In this document: positions 1 through 7,553 of the stretch, in pieces
Numbering within the stretch: position 1 is the first letter of the stretch
Layout of the letters: each line of letters opens with the position of its first letter
DNA from: Christensenella sp. UBA1685
Lineage (GTDB): Bacteria > Bacillota > Clostridia > Christensenellales > CAG-138
NCBI GenBank assembly: GCA_002320595.1
Contig: DCKB01000053.1
Span: forward strand, 1 to 41,607
Length of the DNA stretch: 41,607 nt
Direction of reading: 5' to 3'
Position numbers and translations under genes: made by a program
Notes under the pieces: model-generated
Seen by the model: the letters and a program-made list of their open reading frames with translations, nothing else
Database searches by the model: none
What the model was told of the DNA's origin: nothing

Positions 1-2
1 CG

Positions 3-140
3 TTCCCGGACGGCAACTCTGCTCTGATGCTGGTCTGTGCCCGGCTGCGCCATGTAGCCGGAACTCAGTGGGGCAACAAAAAGTACATGAATATGAAGCA
101 CTTGGAGGCGGTTCTGGATGACGCCTCTATTGCTGGCTGA
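3..140 (+). CDS. Transposase C-terminal fragment, cut by the left edge
   Basis: An open frame enters from the left edge and stops with TGA at 138-140, giving 45 residues that begin FPDGNSALMLVCARLRHVAG and end LDDASIAG. From memory this resembles the C-terminus of Mutator/IS256-type transposases of gut Firmicutes, but no catalytic residue is present in the visible part, so the family is a guess. A decayed regulator follows on the other strand, which fits an insertion hot spot. It could be the end of an intact element lying mostly outside the window. Confidence 0.45.
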   Translation, partial: FPDGNSALMLVCARLRHVAGTQWGNKKYMNMKHLEAVLDDASIAG

Positions 141-444
141 CTTCATTCAGCCGGAGTCTGCAAACTAATTTGCGCATAACTCTTGACGGCACCTCATGCC
201 TTACGATTCGGTGATACGCCAAAATCAGCTGTGCGCGCGAGTTGACCTGCAGCTTGCGGTATATATGGCATTGGTGTGCGTGTTCGGCGTGAAATAGGCC
301 ACGCCGAGCCGCTTCGCCTGCCTCCATGCATTCCGGCACCGTTTCACGCGGTGCGTTCCGCCTTGCACCCAAGCGCCTGATCCACTCTGCCATAGCCTTC
401 CCCCTGCCTGTCACATGATTAAGGCTACATTCATTTTGATGCAT
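127..444 (-). pseudogene. Decayed LuxR-type helix-turn-helix regulator
   Basis: A 105-codon frame contains HIYRKLQVNSRAQLIL, which matches the recognition end of LuxR/GerE DNA-binding domains (HIYRKLGVNSRAQLI-like). Further upstream, APRETVPECMEAG resembles the LTPREREVLECMEAG start of that domain. The middle of the domain is wrong in this frame, but another minus-strand frame over about 270-300 reads TPNTHTNAIY, close to the usual helix segment SxNTVxxHIxxIY. This suggests small insertions or deletions in a former LuxR gene. There is no receiver or sensor domain and no convincing ribosome binding site. The neighbouring transposase tail gives a plausible cause of decay. It could instead be a short expressed protein, but that is less likely. 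Confidence 0.5.
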
Positions 445-631
445 TCATTCCCAAAATGCAACCGTGTTCCCCCATTTTAACCAAAAAATCACCCCATTAG
501 AATTAATGAGATGATTCGTTTTTTGCATCCGTTGACATGGGCACATACGGTTTTACGGGCACGCATTTCCCGCAGTATTGCTGCAGCCGCTTGCCATAGC
601 GCCGCTACGCCCGCCGCCGCAAAATGCAGAA

Positions 632-655
632 ACCGCAACCCTGTCGGGTTGCGGT
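632..655 (-). terminator. Hairpin downstream of the small membrane protein gene
   Basis: A perfect 10-bp stem (632-641 with 646-655) closes a TGTC loop and lies 40 bases past the stop of the membrane-protein gene. The T tract after it on the minus strand is weak (TTCTGCATTTT), so termination is likely but not certain. The rest of 445-631 shows no gene I can support. Confidence 0.5.
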
Positions 656-695
656 GCGCGGCCTCTTGTCAGCCGATGATATCGTCCATTTTTCC

Positions 696-1064
696 TCAGT
701 CCTGCTTTTTTGCGCCCAGCAGATAAAGGATCGGCAGTACGATTGCGGTAACATTGCTCCACGTAAACCGGAATCCGCTGAAAATCAAACCCAGCACAGC
801 CAGAACCAGAAGGATCATGCCAAGCGTGCGGCACTGCGCCAATTTGTTTTGCAAGCCTTTTATTCCCGCAATAAATTCCAAAATACCGCCAAGGCACCCA
901 ATGATGACGGCAAGGGCCGCAAGTATGCCCGCCCCCGGAGCGCCCGCCGCCGCAAGCAAGCCGCCCCCGATGATGCCGGCTACTGCGGTAATTACGGAAA
1001 ACACGCCGAAAATGAGAAACAATATGCTGATTACCTTCAGCAATGTACGGTTGGATCCTTCCAT
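696..1064 (-). CDS. Small four-helix membrane protein of unknown function
   Basis: A 122-residue protein, almost entirely hydrophobic. About four membrane spans are visible: LLKVISILFLIFGVFSVITA, a glycine/alanine-rich second span, one around LAALAVIIGCLGGILEFIAG, and a C-terminal pair around MILLVLAVLGLIFSG and TAIVLPILYLLGA. The protein ends in a basic KKQD tail. I chose the ATG at 1064 because AAGGAG (1075-1080) sits at good spacing; longer upstream codons give an unconvincing N-terminus. It resembles small DUF4064-like or other short integral membrane proteins, but I do not recognise a family with certainty. It is monocistronic, with its own hairpin downstream. Confidence 0.7.
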   Translation of the reverse strand: MEGSNRTLLKVISILFLIFGVFSVITAVAGIIGGGLLAAAGAPGAGILAALAVIIGCLGGILEFIAGIKGLQNKLAQCRTLGMILLVLAVLGLIFSGFRFTWSNVTAIVLPILYLLGAKKQD

Positions 1065-1140
1065 TGATGCGCAACTCCTTTCAGTATAAGAAGCGGATTT
1101 AAGCTTAGCATGGCCCCTGCCCACGCATTTCATACAAAGC

Positions 1141-1169
1141 GCCGCCCTCAAACGGCGTTTGGGGGCGGC
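1141..1169 (-). terminator. Terminator of the V-ATPase operon
   Basis: A 12-bp stem (1141-1152 with 1158-1169, including one G-T pair) has a 5-base loop and starts just after the subunit D stop. On the minus strand it is followed by GCGCTTTGTATG, a weak U tract. Its position at the end of a nine-gene operon supports the call. Confidence 0.6.
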
Positions 1170-1190
1170 AAGCTGTTGCTTTCAGCGCAG

Positions 1191-1820
1191 TTATTCCTTC
1201 TGCGCAAGCATTTCCTTGGTCTTCATCAGGCGGGTCAAATTGCCGCGCTCGTTCTCGTCAAGCTTCATCTTGATGGTGCGGATGGCTTCGTCAAACTGCG
1301 GAATCATCACATATTCAAGCGCGTTGACGCGGCGCCGCGTTTTTTCGATCTCATCCGCAAGGCGGTTGCAGGTCTTTTCCACCTCCGCAAGCTCGATCAA
1401 AAGCGGCAGCAGCTCCGCAAACGCCTGCACGGCGGCGTCAAGCTCCGCGCTGGTGCCCACAATGCCGTACGGCAGTTCAACCTTGCCCACTGAAGCCAGT
1501 TCCAGCTTGGGAACCACAACCGACAGCACGTGCTGCGCCGAAACCTTGATCTCCGCAGGACGGGCGGGGTAACAAAGCGCTTCCTCCACGGCTTCCGCGC
1601 GCATGGAAGCGCGCGCCAGCACAAAGCCCTGCATGGCGGATGCAAGCTTCTGTTCCACCTCCTCGCGCAGCGTGCGGTTGCGCCGCACATACACGATGAA
1701 GCGGCGCACCATTTCATCCCGCTTATCCTTCATCAGCTTATGCCCGCGAACAGCCACTTTCCGCTTCTTTTTGAGGTTGGAAAGCTCCATCCGCGTTGGC
1801 TTTACATTTAAAGCTGCCAT
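1191..1820 (-). CDS. ntpD: V-type ATPase subunit D (central stalk)
   Basis: A 209-residue protein, the usual length for subunit D, which with subunit F forms the rotor shaft inside the A3B3 head. The N-terminus (MAALNVKPTRMELSNLKKK) is the typical D signature. Long heptad-rich helices at both ends give the expected coiled-coil hairpin. The SD GGAGG precedes the ATG by four bases. It is the last gene of the operon, 47 bases after subunit B and followed by the hairpin at 1141-1169. Function follows from the family and operon position. Confidence 0.95.
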   Translation of the reverse strand: MAALNVKPTRMELSNLKKKRKVAVRGHKLMKDKRDEMVRRFIVYVRRNRTLREEVEQKLASAMQGFVLARASMRAEAVEEALCYPARPAEIKVSAQHVLSVVVPKLELASVGKVELPYGIVGTSAELDAAVQAFAELLPLLIELAEVEKTCNRLADEIEKTRRRVNALEYVMIPQFDEAIRTIKMKLDENERGNLTRLMKTKEMLAQKE

Positions 1821-1867
1821 AGCTCCTCCAGTTCCGCCGCTTTATGCGGCATCGAGTCCGTCAAGGG

Positions 1868-3253
1868 TTACGCTTCCGCATCCGCCTTGGGCAGATACTT
1901 GTCAAGGTATTCGTCACGGATACGTTTGAGTTCTGCGCGTGGCAGGATGGAAAGTAGCTTCCAGCCAATGTCCAGCGTTTCTTCAATGGAGCGGTTCGTA
2001 TAATAGCCCTGCGAAACATATTCCGATTCAAATGCGTCCGCAAATTTTGCGTAAAGCTTATCCGTGTCGGAAAGCGCCGCGTCGCCCAGAATGACGGCAA
2101 GCTCTTTCGCATCCTTACCGCGGGAATATGCGGCAAAGAGCTGGTTCATTGTATCCGCATGATCCTCGCGTGTCTTTCCGCGGCCGATGCCCTTATCCTT
2201 CAAGCGGGAAAGGGAAGGAAGCACGTTGATCGGCGGCGTAACGCCCTTGCGGTGCAGTTCGCGCGAAAGGATGATCTGCCCTTCGGTGATGTAGCCGGTG
2301 AGGTCCGGGATGGGGTGGGTAATGTCGTCCTCCGGCATGGAAAGGATCGGGATCATCGTGATGGAACCGCTGTTGTCCCGGATGCGGCCCGCGCGCTCAT
2401 ACATCGTCGCAAGGTCGGTGTAGAGGTAGCCCGGGTAACCGCGGCGGCCGGGAACTTCCTTGCGCGCGGCGGAAACCTCGCGCAGCGCTTCGGCATAGTT
2501 GGTGATGTCCGTAATGATGACGAGCACGTGCATGCCGAGTTCGTAGGCAAGATACTCCGCAGCCGTAATGGCCATGCGCGGCGTTGCGATACGCTCGATC
2601 GCAGGATCGTTTGCAAGGTTTACGAATGTGACCGTGCGGTCGATCGCGCCGGTGGCGCGGAAATCGTTGATGAAGAAATCCGCCTCTTCAAACGTGATGC
2701 CGACCGCGGCGAACACAACGGCAAAGCTTTCGTCCTTGCCGCGCACGCGCGCCTGACGCGCGATCTGTGCGGCAAGCTGGGCGTGCGGCAGGCCGGAGCC
2801 GGAGAACACGGGCAGCTTCTGACCGCGCACGAGCGTGTTCAGGCCGTCGATGGCGGAAATGCCCGTCTGAATGAACTCGGAAGGATAGTCGCGCGCTGCG
2901 GGGTTCATCGGGTTGCCGTTGATGTCAAGGCGCTTTTCGGGAATCAGCGCGGGGCCGTCGTCCTTCGGGCGGCCCATGCCATCGAACACGCGGCCAAGCA
3001 TATCGGGCGCCACGGCCAGCTCGATGGAGCGGCCAAGGAAACGCGCCTTGGAATTGGAGATTTTAAGGCCCTGCGAACCTTCAAAGAGCTGCAGGAGCGC
3101 GCGGTCGCCGTTGACCTCCAGCACGCGGCCGTGGCGGATCTCGCCGTTCTTCTGCTCAATCTCGACCAGCTCGTCGTACTTAACGCCTTCGACGTGCTCC
3201 ACCATCATCAGCGGGCCCGCGACTTCCTGAATCGTACGGTATTCCTTACGCAT
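1868..3253 (-). CDS. ntpB: V-type ATPase subunit B (non-catalytic head subunit)
   Basis: A 461-residue protein colinear with V-type B subunits: N-terminal beta barrel (MRKEYRTIQEVAGPLM), nucleotide-binding fold and C-terminal helical domain. It has SGSGLPHAQLAAQIARQA where the catalytic subunit has a P-loop, as expected for the non-catalytic partner. PGRRGYPGYLYTDLATMYERAG is recognisable as the conserved B segment, although longer than can be shown as a single motif here. Three copies alternate with subunit A in the head. The start ATG overlaps the end of subunit A by eight bases, indicating translational coupling. Confidence 0.97.
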   Translation of the reverse strand: MRKEYRTIQEVAGPLMMVEHVEGVKYDELVEIEQKNGEIRHGRVLEVNGDRALLQLFEGSQGLKISNSKARFLGRSIELAVAPDMLGRVFDGMGRPKDDGPALIPEKRLDINGNPMNPAARDYPSEFIQTGISAIDGLNTLVRGQKLPVFSGSGLPHAQLAAQIARQARVRGKDESFAVVFAAVGITFEEADFFINDFRATGAIDRTVTFVNLANDPAIERIATPRMAITAAEYLAYELGMHVLVIITDITNYAEALREVSAARKEVPGRRGYPGYLYTDLATMYERAGRIRDNSGSITMIPILSMPEDDITHPIPDLTGYITEGQIILSRELHRKGVTPPINVLPSLSRLKDKGIGRGKTREDHADTMNQLFAAYSRGKDAKELAVILGDAALSDTDKLYAKFADAFESEYVSQGYYTNRSIEETLDIGWKLLSILPRAELKRIRDEYLDKYLPKADAEA

Positions 3254-5021
3254 CCTCGTTTCCTCCCTCGGTCAGCATGCGGATCTCGGCGGCAAGCTCG
3301 TTCATGGTCGTCTCATAACGCGGCTCGCACTCGGCTTCCGGCACATACTTAAAGCGGCCGATCGCCTCACGCGCGGGCAGCGCGGCAAGCTTTGCAAACG
3401 ATGCATCCGCCTCAAGCGCCTCAACGCCCTTGTTGTAATAAGTCAGGATCAGTTTGAGCAGCATATGCTGCTTCTTCGGCGAAGTATAGGTATCCACCTC
3501 GTGGAACGCGTTCTGGTGGAGATAGTCCTCGCGGATGGAGCGCGCAGCCTCAAGCGTCAGCCTGTCGCGGAAGGACAGCGCGTCGATGCCGACAAGGCGG
3601 ACGATCTCTTCAAGCTCGCTCTCCTCCTGCAGGATGTTCATAGTCGCCTGCACCATCTGCGTCCAATCCTCGCTCACGTTCTCGTTGAACCAGCCTTCCA
3701 GCCGGTCGAGATACAGGGAATAGCTCTGCAGCCAGTCGATTGCAGGGAAATGGCGCGCGTATGCAAGCTTGCTCGAAAGGCCCCAGAACACCTTCACGGT
3801 GCGCAGCGTGGCCTGCGAAACAGGCTCGGAGATATCGCCGCCCGGAGGGGATACCGCGCCGATGGCCGTGACCGCGCCGGTGCGCCCTTCAGAGCCTAGC
3901 GCGACGACAACGCCCGCGCGCTCATAGAACTCGGCAAGGCGGCTGCCCAGATAGGCCGGGTAGCCCTCTTCACCGGGCATTTCTTCCAAGCGGCCGGACA
4001 TTTCGCGCAGCGCCTCCGCCCAACGGGAAGTGGAATCCGCCATGATGGCGACCTTGTAGCCCATATCGCGGAAGTATTCCGCAATGGTGATGCCGGTGTA
4101 GATGGAAGCCTCGCGCGCCGCAACGGGCATGTCGGAGGTGTTGGCGATGAGCACCGTGCGCTTCATGAGGGAAAGGCCGGTGCGCGGGTCTTTGAGCTCC
4201 GGGAACTCCATCAGAACGTCCGTCATTTCGTTGCCGCGCTCGCCGCAGCCAACGTAAACGATGATGTCCGCATCCGCCCACTTTGCAAGCTGATGCTGCA
4301 CGACCGTCTTGCCGCTGCCGAATGGGCCGGGAACCGCTGCCACGCCGCCCTTGGCGACGGGGAAGAGCGTATCGATGACGCGCTGGCCGGTGATCATCGG
4401 CTCGGTCGGCGCGAGCTTTTGCTTGTAAGGGCGGCCGCGGCGGACGGGCCACTTCTGAAGCATGGGCACTTCCACCTCGCCGTCTTTTCCCGCGATGCGG
4501 GCAATGGGCGTTACGATGTTCGCTTCGCCCTCAAAGATCCACGTCAGCTTGCCGGAAACGCCGTAAGGCACCATCACGCGGTGCTCAACGGCCTCTGTCT
4601 CCTGCACGGTGCCGAGGATGTCGCCGGGAACGAGCTCGTCCCCCACCTTTGCCACGGGCTTGAACGCCCAAAGGCGCTCATGGTCGAGCGAATCCACCAC
4701 GATGCCGCGGGTGATGCGGTCGCCCGCCTGCCGGCGGATGACGTTCAGCGGCCGCTGAATGCCATCGTAAATGGATTCGATGAGGCCCGGCGCAAGCTCC
4801 ACGGAAAGCGGCGCGCCGGTGGATTCCACAGGCTCGCCGGGGCCGATGCCGCCGGTTTCTTCATAAACCTGAATGGATGCGCGGTCGCCGCGCAGCTCGA
4901 TCACTTCGCCGATGAGCTTCTTTTCCGAAACGCGCACCACGTCGTACATCTGCACGTCCGCCATGCCGTTTGCGACGATCAGGGGGCCGGACACCTTAAC
5001 GATCGTACCTTTCTCTGCCAT
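3246..5021 (-). CDS. ntpA: V-type ATPase catalytic subunit A
   Basis: A 591-residue catalytic subunit. The Walker A motif GPFGSGKT lies at residues 232-239. The V-type-specific non-homologous insert lies between the N-terminal barrel and the nucleotide-binding domain. The segment YVGCGERGNEMTDVLMEFPE and the motif MADSTSRWAEALRE are hallmarks of A subunits. I chose the ATG at 5021 (MAEKGTIVKVSGPL), preceded by GGAGG at 5026-5030. An in-frame extension upstream lies inside subunit F and lacks family similarity. Its stop overlaps the start of subunit B. It hydrolyses or synthesises ATP coupled to ion movement through I and K. Confidence 0.98.
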   Translation of the reverse strand: MAEKGTIVKVSGPLIVANGMADVQMYDVVRVSEKKLIGEVIELRGDRASIQVYEETGGIGPGEPVESTGAPLSVELAPGLIESIYDGIQRPLNVIRRQAGDRITRGIVVDSLDHERLWAFKPVAKVGDELVPGDILGTVQETEAVEHRVMVPYGVSGKLTWIFEGEANIVTPIARIAGKDGEVEVPMLQKWPVRRGRPYKQKLAPTEPMITGQRVIDTLFPVAKGGVAAVPGPFGSGKTVVQHQLAKWADADIIVYVGCGERGNEMTDVLMEFPELKDPRTGLSLMKRTVLIANTSDMPVAAREASIYTGITIAEYFRDMGYKVAIMADSTSRWAEALREMSGRLEEMPGEEGYPAYLGSRLAEFYERAGVVVALGSEGRTGAVTAIGAVSPPGGDISEPVSQATLRTVKVFWGLSSKLAYARHFPAIDWLQSYSLYLDRLEGWFNENVSEDWTQMVQATMNILQEESELEEIVRLVGIDALSFRDRLTLEAARSIREDYLHQNAFHEVDTYTSPKKQHMLLKLILTYYNKGVEALEADASFAKLAALPAREAIGRFKYVPEAECEPRYETTMNELAAEIRMLTEGGNEDA

Positions 5022-5022
5022 A

Positions 5023-5355
5023 TTACTCCTCCGAAAATAGAATGTCCGCGCCGATCGCCTTCTCGACATTGGACTTGATCTGTGCCATCGCAACGCCCGA
5101 ACTTCCCTTGGAATCCGGGATCGGGATGATGGCCGGAAACGATTCATACCGGTATTTGGAAACCGCCTCGCCGCATGCGGCATAAACGGGTTCCGTAAGG
5201 AAAATCACCTTGCAGCCTTCCCGCGCCAGGCGGTGAATGAGCTTCGACGCTTTCTCCGCATCCGTTTCATCGAACACGGCAAGCCCTGCGGCCTTCGCCA
5301 GAAGCACGCTGTCACGGTCGCCGATCATGGCGATTTCAGCCTGTTTATTCGCCAT
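5023..5355 (-). CDS. ntpG: V-type ATPase subunit F (central stalk)
   Basis: A 110-residue protein with the F-subunit start MANKQAEIAMIGDRDSV and the conserved stretch PAIIPIPDSKGSSG. It is a small Rossmann-like domain that binds subunit D in the rotor. Its start overlaps the end of subunit C by 11 bases, and its stop lies one base before the subunit A start, so C-F-A are tightly coupled. The symbol follows Enterococcus hirae usage, where ntpG encodes this subunit; others name it atpF. Confidence 0.93.
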   Translation of the reverse strand: MANKQAEIAMIGDRDSVLLAKAAGLAVFDETDAEKASKLIHRLAREGCKVIFLTEPVYAACGEAVSKYRYESFPAIIPIPDSKGSSGVAMAQIKSNVEKAIGADILFSEE

Positions 5356-6334
5356 AAAGCACGCGCATCCTTTCTGTGATGATGGATTCGGGCAGGCCGT
5401 TGCGCTTTGCCGTCAGAATGAGGCGGATGCAGCGCGCTTCCTGCTCGCGGGCAAGGAGATACCCCACGATGGGCGCAACGGTATCCTGATCAAACCTGCC
5501 GCGTTCTGCAAGGCGGATCAGGTAATTATCCCGCGCGCGCTCCACGGCCTGAGGGCCGCTCTGCTGCGCATCTTCCACTGCCTTGCGCAGAACCTCGCCC
5601 ACGGGGCCCTGCATAAGCTCCTTGCCCCACTGCTCGGCGGGAAGCCCCACAGCCCTCAAAAACTCCGCTTCCGGGATGTTGCCGGCAGGAAGCAGCGCCT
5701 GCGCGAGCCGTTCCTCTGCCGCGCCCATGTTTGTAAGGCGCAGCAGCACAAGCGCATTTTCAAAATCCGCCCGCGCCTTGAAATATTCCACCGCAAAAGC
5801 GCTCTTGCTTGCATACCCCATGCGGAAATACGCGCCGTCAAGCGCCGTGCTCACACGAACGGGGTCAGCCGCTTCATGGGAAAACGCTTCGTCAAGCCCC
5901 CGGAGCGCCTCCGCAAGAGGGGCAGGAAGGGGTTCGTAATCCGATTCGCGCACCATGCGCGCGAGTGCAGCGGGCTCAAACGCGCCGCCCTGCATCAAAG
6001 CCTGGCCGGCGTCTCCGCCGCCCAGGAGGCGCAGCTTGTAAAGCGCCTTCAGGTTATGCACGTCCGCCTGCATCAGAAACAGCTCCGTCAGCGCGGGGTC
6101 CGGCGAGATTTCCCGCACCAGCGCATCGGTACGCGCCAGTTCAGCCGCGATGAGCGCTTCAACGTCTGCCGTGCCTTCGGCTGCGGCAGCGCCGCCATAG
6201 CCCGCGCCCGTGAGCACCTGCATCGCTTCCTCCGCCGTGCCCGCGATCATGCGTGCCATGCGCTCGCGTCCGATGAGGCCATTCTCGTGGCAGCGGATGC
6301 GCGCAACGGCATACAGTGCGTTATCTTGTGCCAT
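5345..6334 (-). CDS. ntpC: V-type ATPase subunit C (rotor socket, d-like)
   Basis: A 329-residue, mostly helical protein (MAQDNALYAVARIRCHENGL) of the V-ATPase AC39/C family. This subunit couples the D/F shaft to the membrane K ring. The length matches the bacterial family. Motifs such as ADVHNLKALYKLRLLGG and ENALVLLRL are typical. It lies between E and F, as in other ntp operons, 24 bases after subunit E, with GGGTGA as a modest ribosome binding site. No oddities were seen. Confidence 0.93.
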   Translation of the reverse strand: MAQDNALYAVARIRCHENGLIGRERMARMIAGTAEEAMQVLTGAGYGGAAAAEGTADVEALIAAELARTDALVREISPDPALTELFLMQADVHNLKALYKLRLLGGGDAGQALMQGGAFEPAALARMVRESDYEPLPAPLAEALRGLDEAFSHEAADPVRVSTALDGAYFRMGYASKSAFAVEYFKARADFENALVLLRLTNMGAAEERLAQALLPAGNIPEAEFLRAVGLPAEQWGKELMQGPVGEVLRKAVEDAQQSGPQAVERARDNYLIRLAERGRFDQDTVAPIVGYLLAREQEARCIRLILTAKRNGLPESIITERMRVLYGE

Positions 6335-6358
6335 GTTTCACCCTACTTTCCGGGCGAA

Positions 6359-6961
6359 TCAGCCGAACAGCCGCTTCGCCACGCCGCCTTCAAGCCGGTC
6401 GCGCGCTTCGCGCAGCATCGCCTCAAAGGAGCAGTCCTTTTCATATCCGCCGCCGACAAGCGTAAACCCGCCTGCGATGGATTCGTCCACAGGCCCGAGC
6501 GCAAGCGCCGCACGGCCGTTCTGCGCAAGCGTTGCGTTCACCTTTTGCAGCACAGCTTCAATGCCTGCTTCATCCGCCTTTGCGGGGCGGAGCGTTTCCC
6601 CGCCATCCGCTTCCTCTGCGGCAATGGAGCTAAGCAGCGCCGCGCGCACTTCGCCCGTCATAGCGCAAAGTTCTTTCAACGCGGCGGCAAACGCTTCGTC
6701 CAGCACCATGCGGCGGGACGCAAGCGCCTGCTTGCGCGCTTCAAGCTGCGCAGCGGTTTCAGCGTGCTCAATGGCCTCAGCATGCGCGGCCTTTGCACGC
6801 GCCTCGGTCTCCGCAGCGAGCGCCGCGGCTTCCCGCTCTGCGCGCGCGCGGATCTCCTCGGCCTGCGCCGAAGCCGCAGCTTCGATTTTCGCGGCTTCGC
6901 CGCGCGCATCGTCCAGGATGCGCGCGAGCAGCTTATCCGCGTTGTTGATCCCGTTTGCCAT
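6359..6961 (-). CDS. ntpE: V-type ATPase subunit E (peripheral stalk)
   Basis: A 200-residue protein with an alanine- and glutamate-rich N-terminal helix (residues about 10-75). This helix pairs with the G/H subunit as a right-handed coiled coil in the peripheral stalk. The globular C-terminal domain binds the A3B3 head. GGFTLVGGGYEKDCSFEAML near the C-terminus is the recognisable E-subunit segment. GGAGG precedes the ATG by six bases. It sits 15 bases after subunit K. Confidence 0.9.
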   Translation of the reverse strand: MANGINNADKLLARILDDARGEAAKIEAAASAQAEEIRARAEREAAALAAETEARAKAAHAEAIEHAETAAQLEARKQALASRRMVLDEAFAAALKELCAMTGEVRAALLSSIAAEEADGGETLRPAKADEAGIEAVLQKVNATLAQNGRAALALGPVDESIAGGFTLVGGGYEKDCSFEAMLREARDRLEGGVAKRLFG

Positions 6962-6976
6962 CAGCTGCCTCCCGCA

Positions 6977-7486
6977 TTACGCGAACAGCACGAGGAACAC
7001 GGAGATGATGAGCGAAAGCAGGGCGTACGTTTCCACCATAAGGGTGAACATCATCGCGTTGCCGAAGCCGTCCGGGCGCTTTGCGAGCATGTGGATGCCG
7101 CTGACCGCAACCTTCGCCTGATGCAGCGCGGAAAGAAGGCCGCCAAACGCGATTGGCAGGCTTGCAGCAAAGTAGGAAAGGCCCTTTTCAAGCGTAAGCG
7201 CCGAGGTGTCGCCGCCAAGCACGCCGGAGAAGATGAGGATCAGAATCGCTACGGCAAAGCCGTAGATGCCCTGAGAACCCGGGAGCAGCTGAAGAACCAT
7301 GCAGTTACCGAAGCGATCGGGCTGCTCTGCAACGACGCCCGCGGCCGCCTGGCCGGCTTTTCCTACGCCGATGGCGGAACCGATGCCCGCAAGAACCGCG
7401 GCGAATGCAACGCCCAACATGGTGAAGATGATGCCCCAATCGTTCGGGGTAAGGGATGCGAAGATGCTCTGAGATTCGGTTGGCAT
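6977..7486 (-). CDS. ntpK: V-type ATPase subunit K (membrane rotor ring), sodium-type ligand set
   Basis: A 169-residue proteolipid made of two fused hairpins (four membrane spans), as in V-type K subunits. The ion-carrying glutamate is E152 in the last span (MVETYALL). The first hairpin has Q72 rather than an acid. Aligning by eye with Enterococcus hirae NtpK, the sodium ligands L61, T64, Q65, Q110 and E139 correspond to L68, S71, Q72, Q123 and E152, with T replaced by S. This favours a sodium-translocating enzyme, as an inference. It follows subunit I by 67 bases and has its own GAGGA ribosome binding site, as expected for a protein needed in many copies. Confidence 0.95.
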   Translation of the reverse strand: MPTESQSIFASLTPNDWGIIFTMLGVAFAAVLAGIGSAIGVGKAGQAAAGVVAEQPDRFGNCMVLQLLPGSQGIYGFAVAILILIFSGVLGGDTSALTLEKGLSYFAASLPIAFGGLLSALHQAKVAVSGIHMLAKRPDGFGNAMMFTLMVETYALLSLIISVFLVLFA

Positions 7487-7553
7487 TTGAAAATTCCTCC
7501 TGAGTTTAATCGTAAAAGGTTTTTGTTGCTATGTGCAGGATCCGGATTCCGGA

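Noticed and set aside
511..726. Plus-strand frame of 71 codons left of the membrane protein
   Set aside because: Low-complexity, no ribosome binding site, and it overlaps the terminator and the 3' end of a supported gene.
2159..3352. A 397-codon plus-strand frame opposite subunit B
   Set aside because: Shadow of a clear V-ATPase gene, with no recognisable domain.
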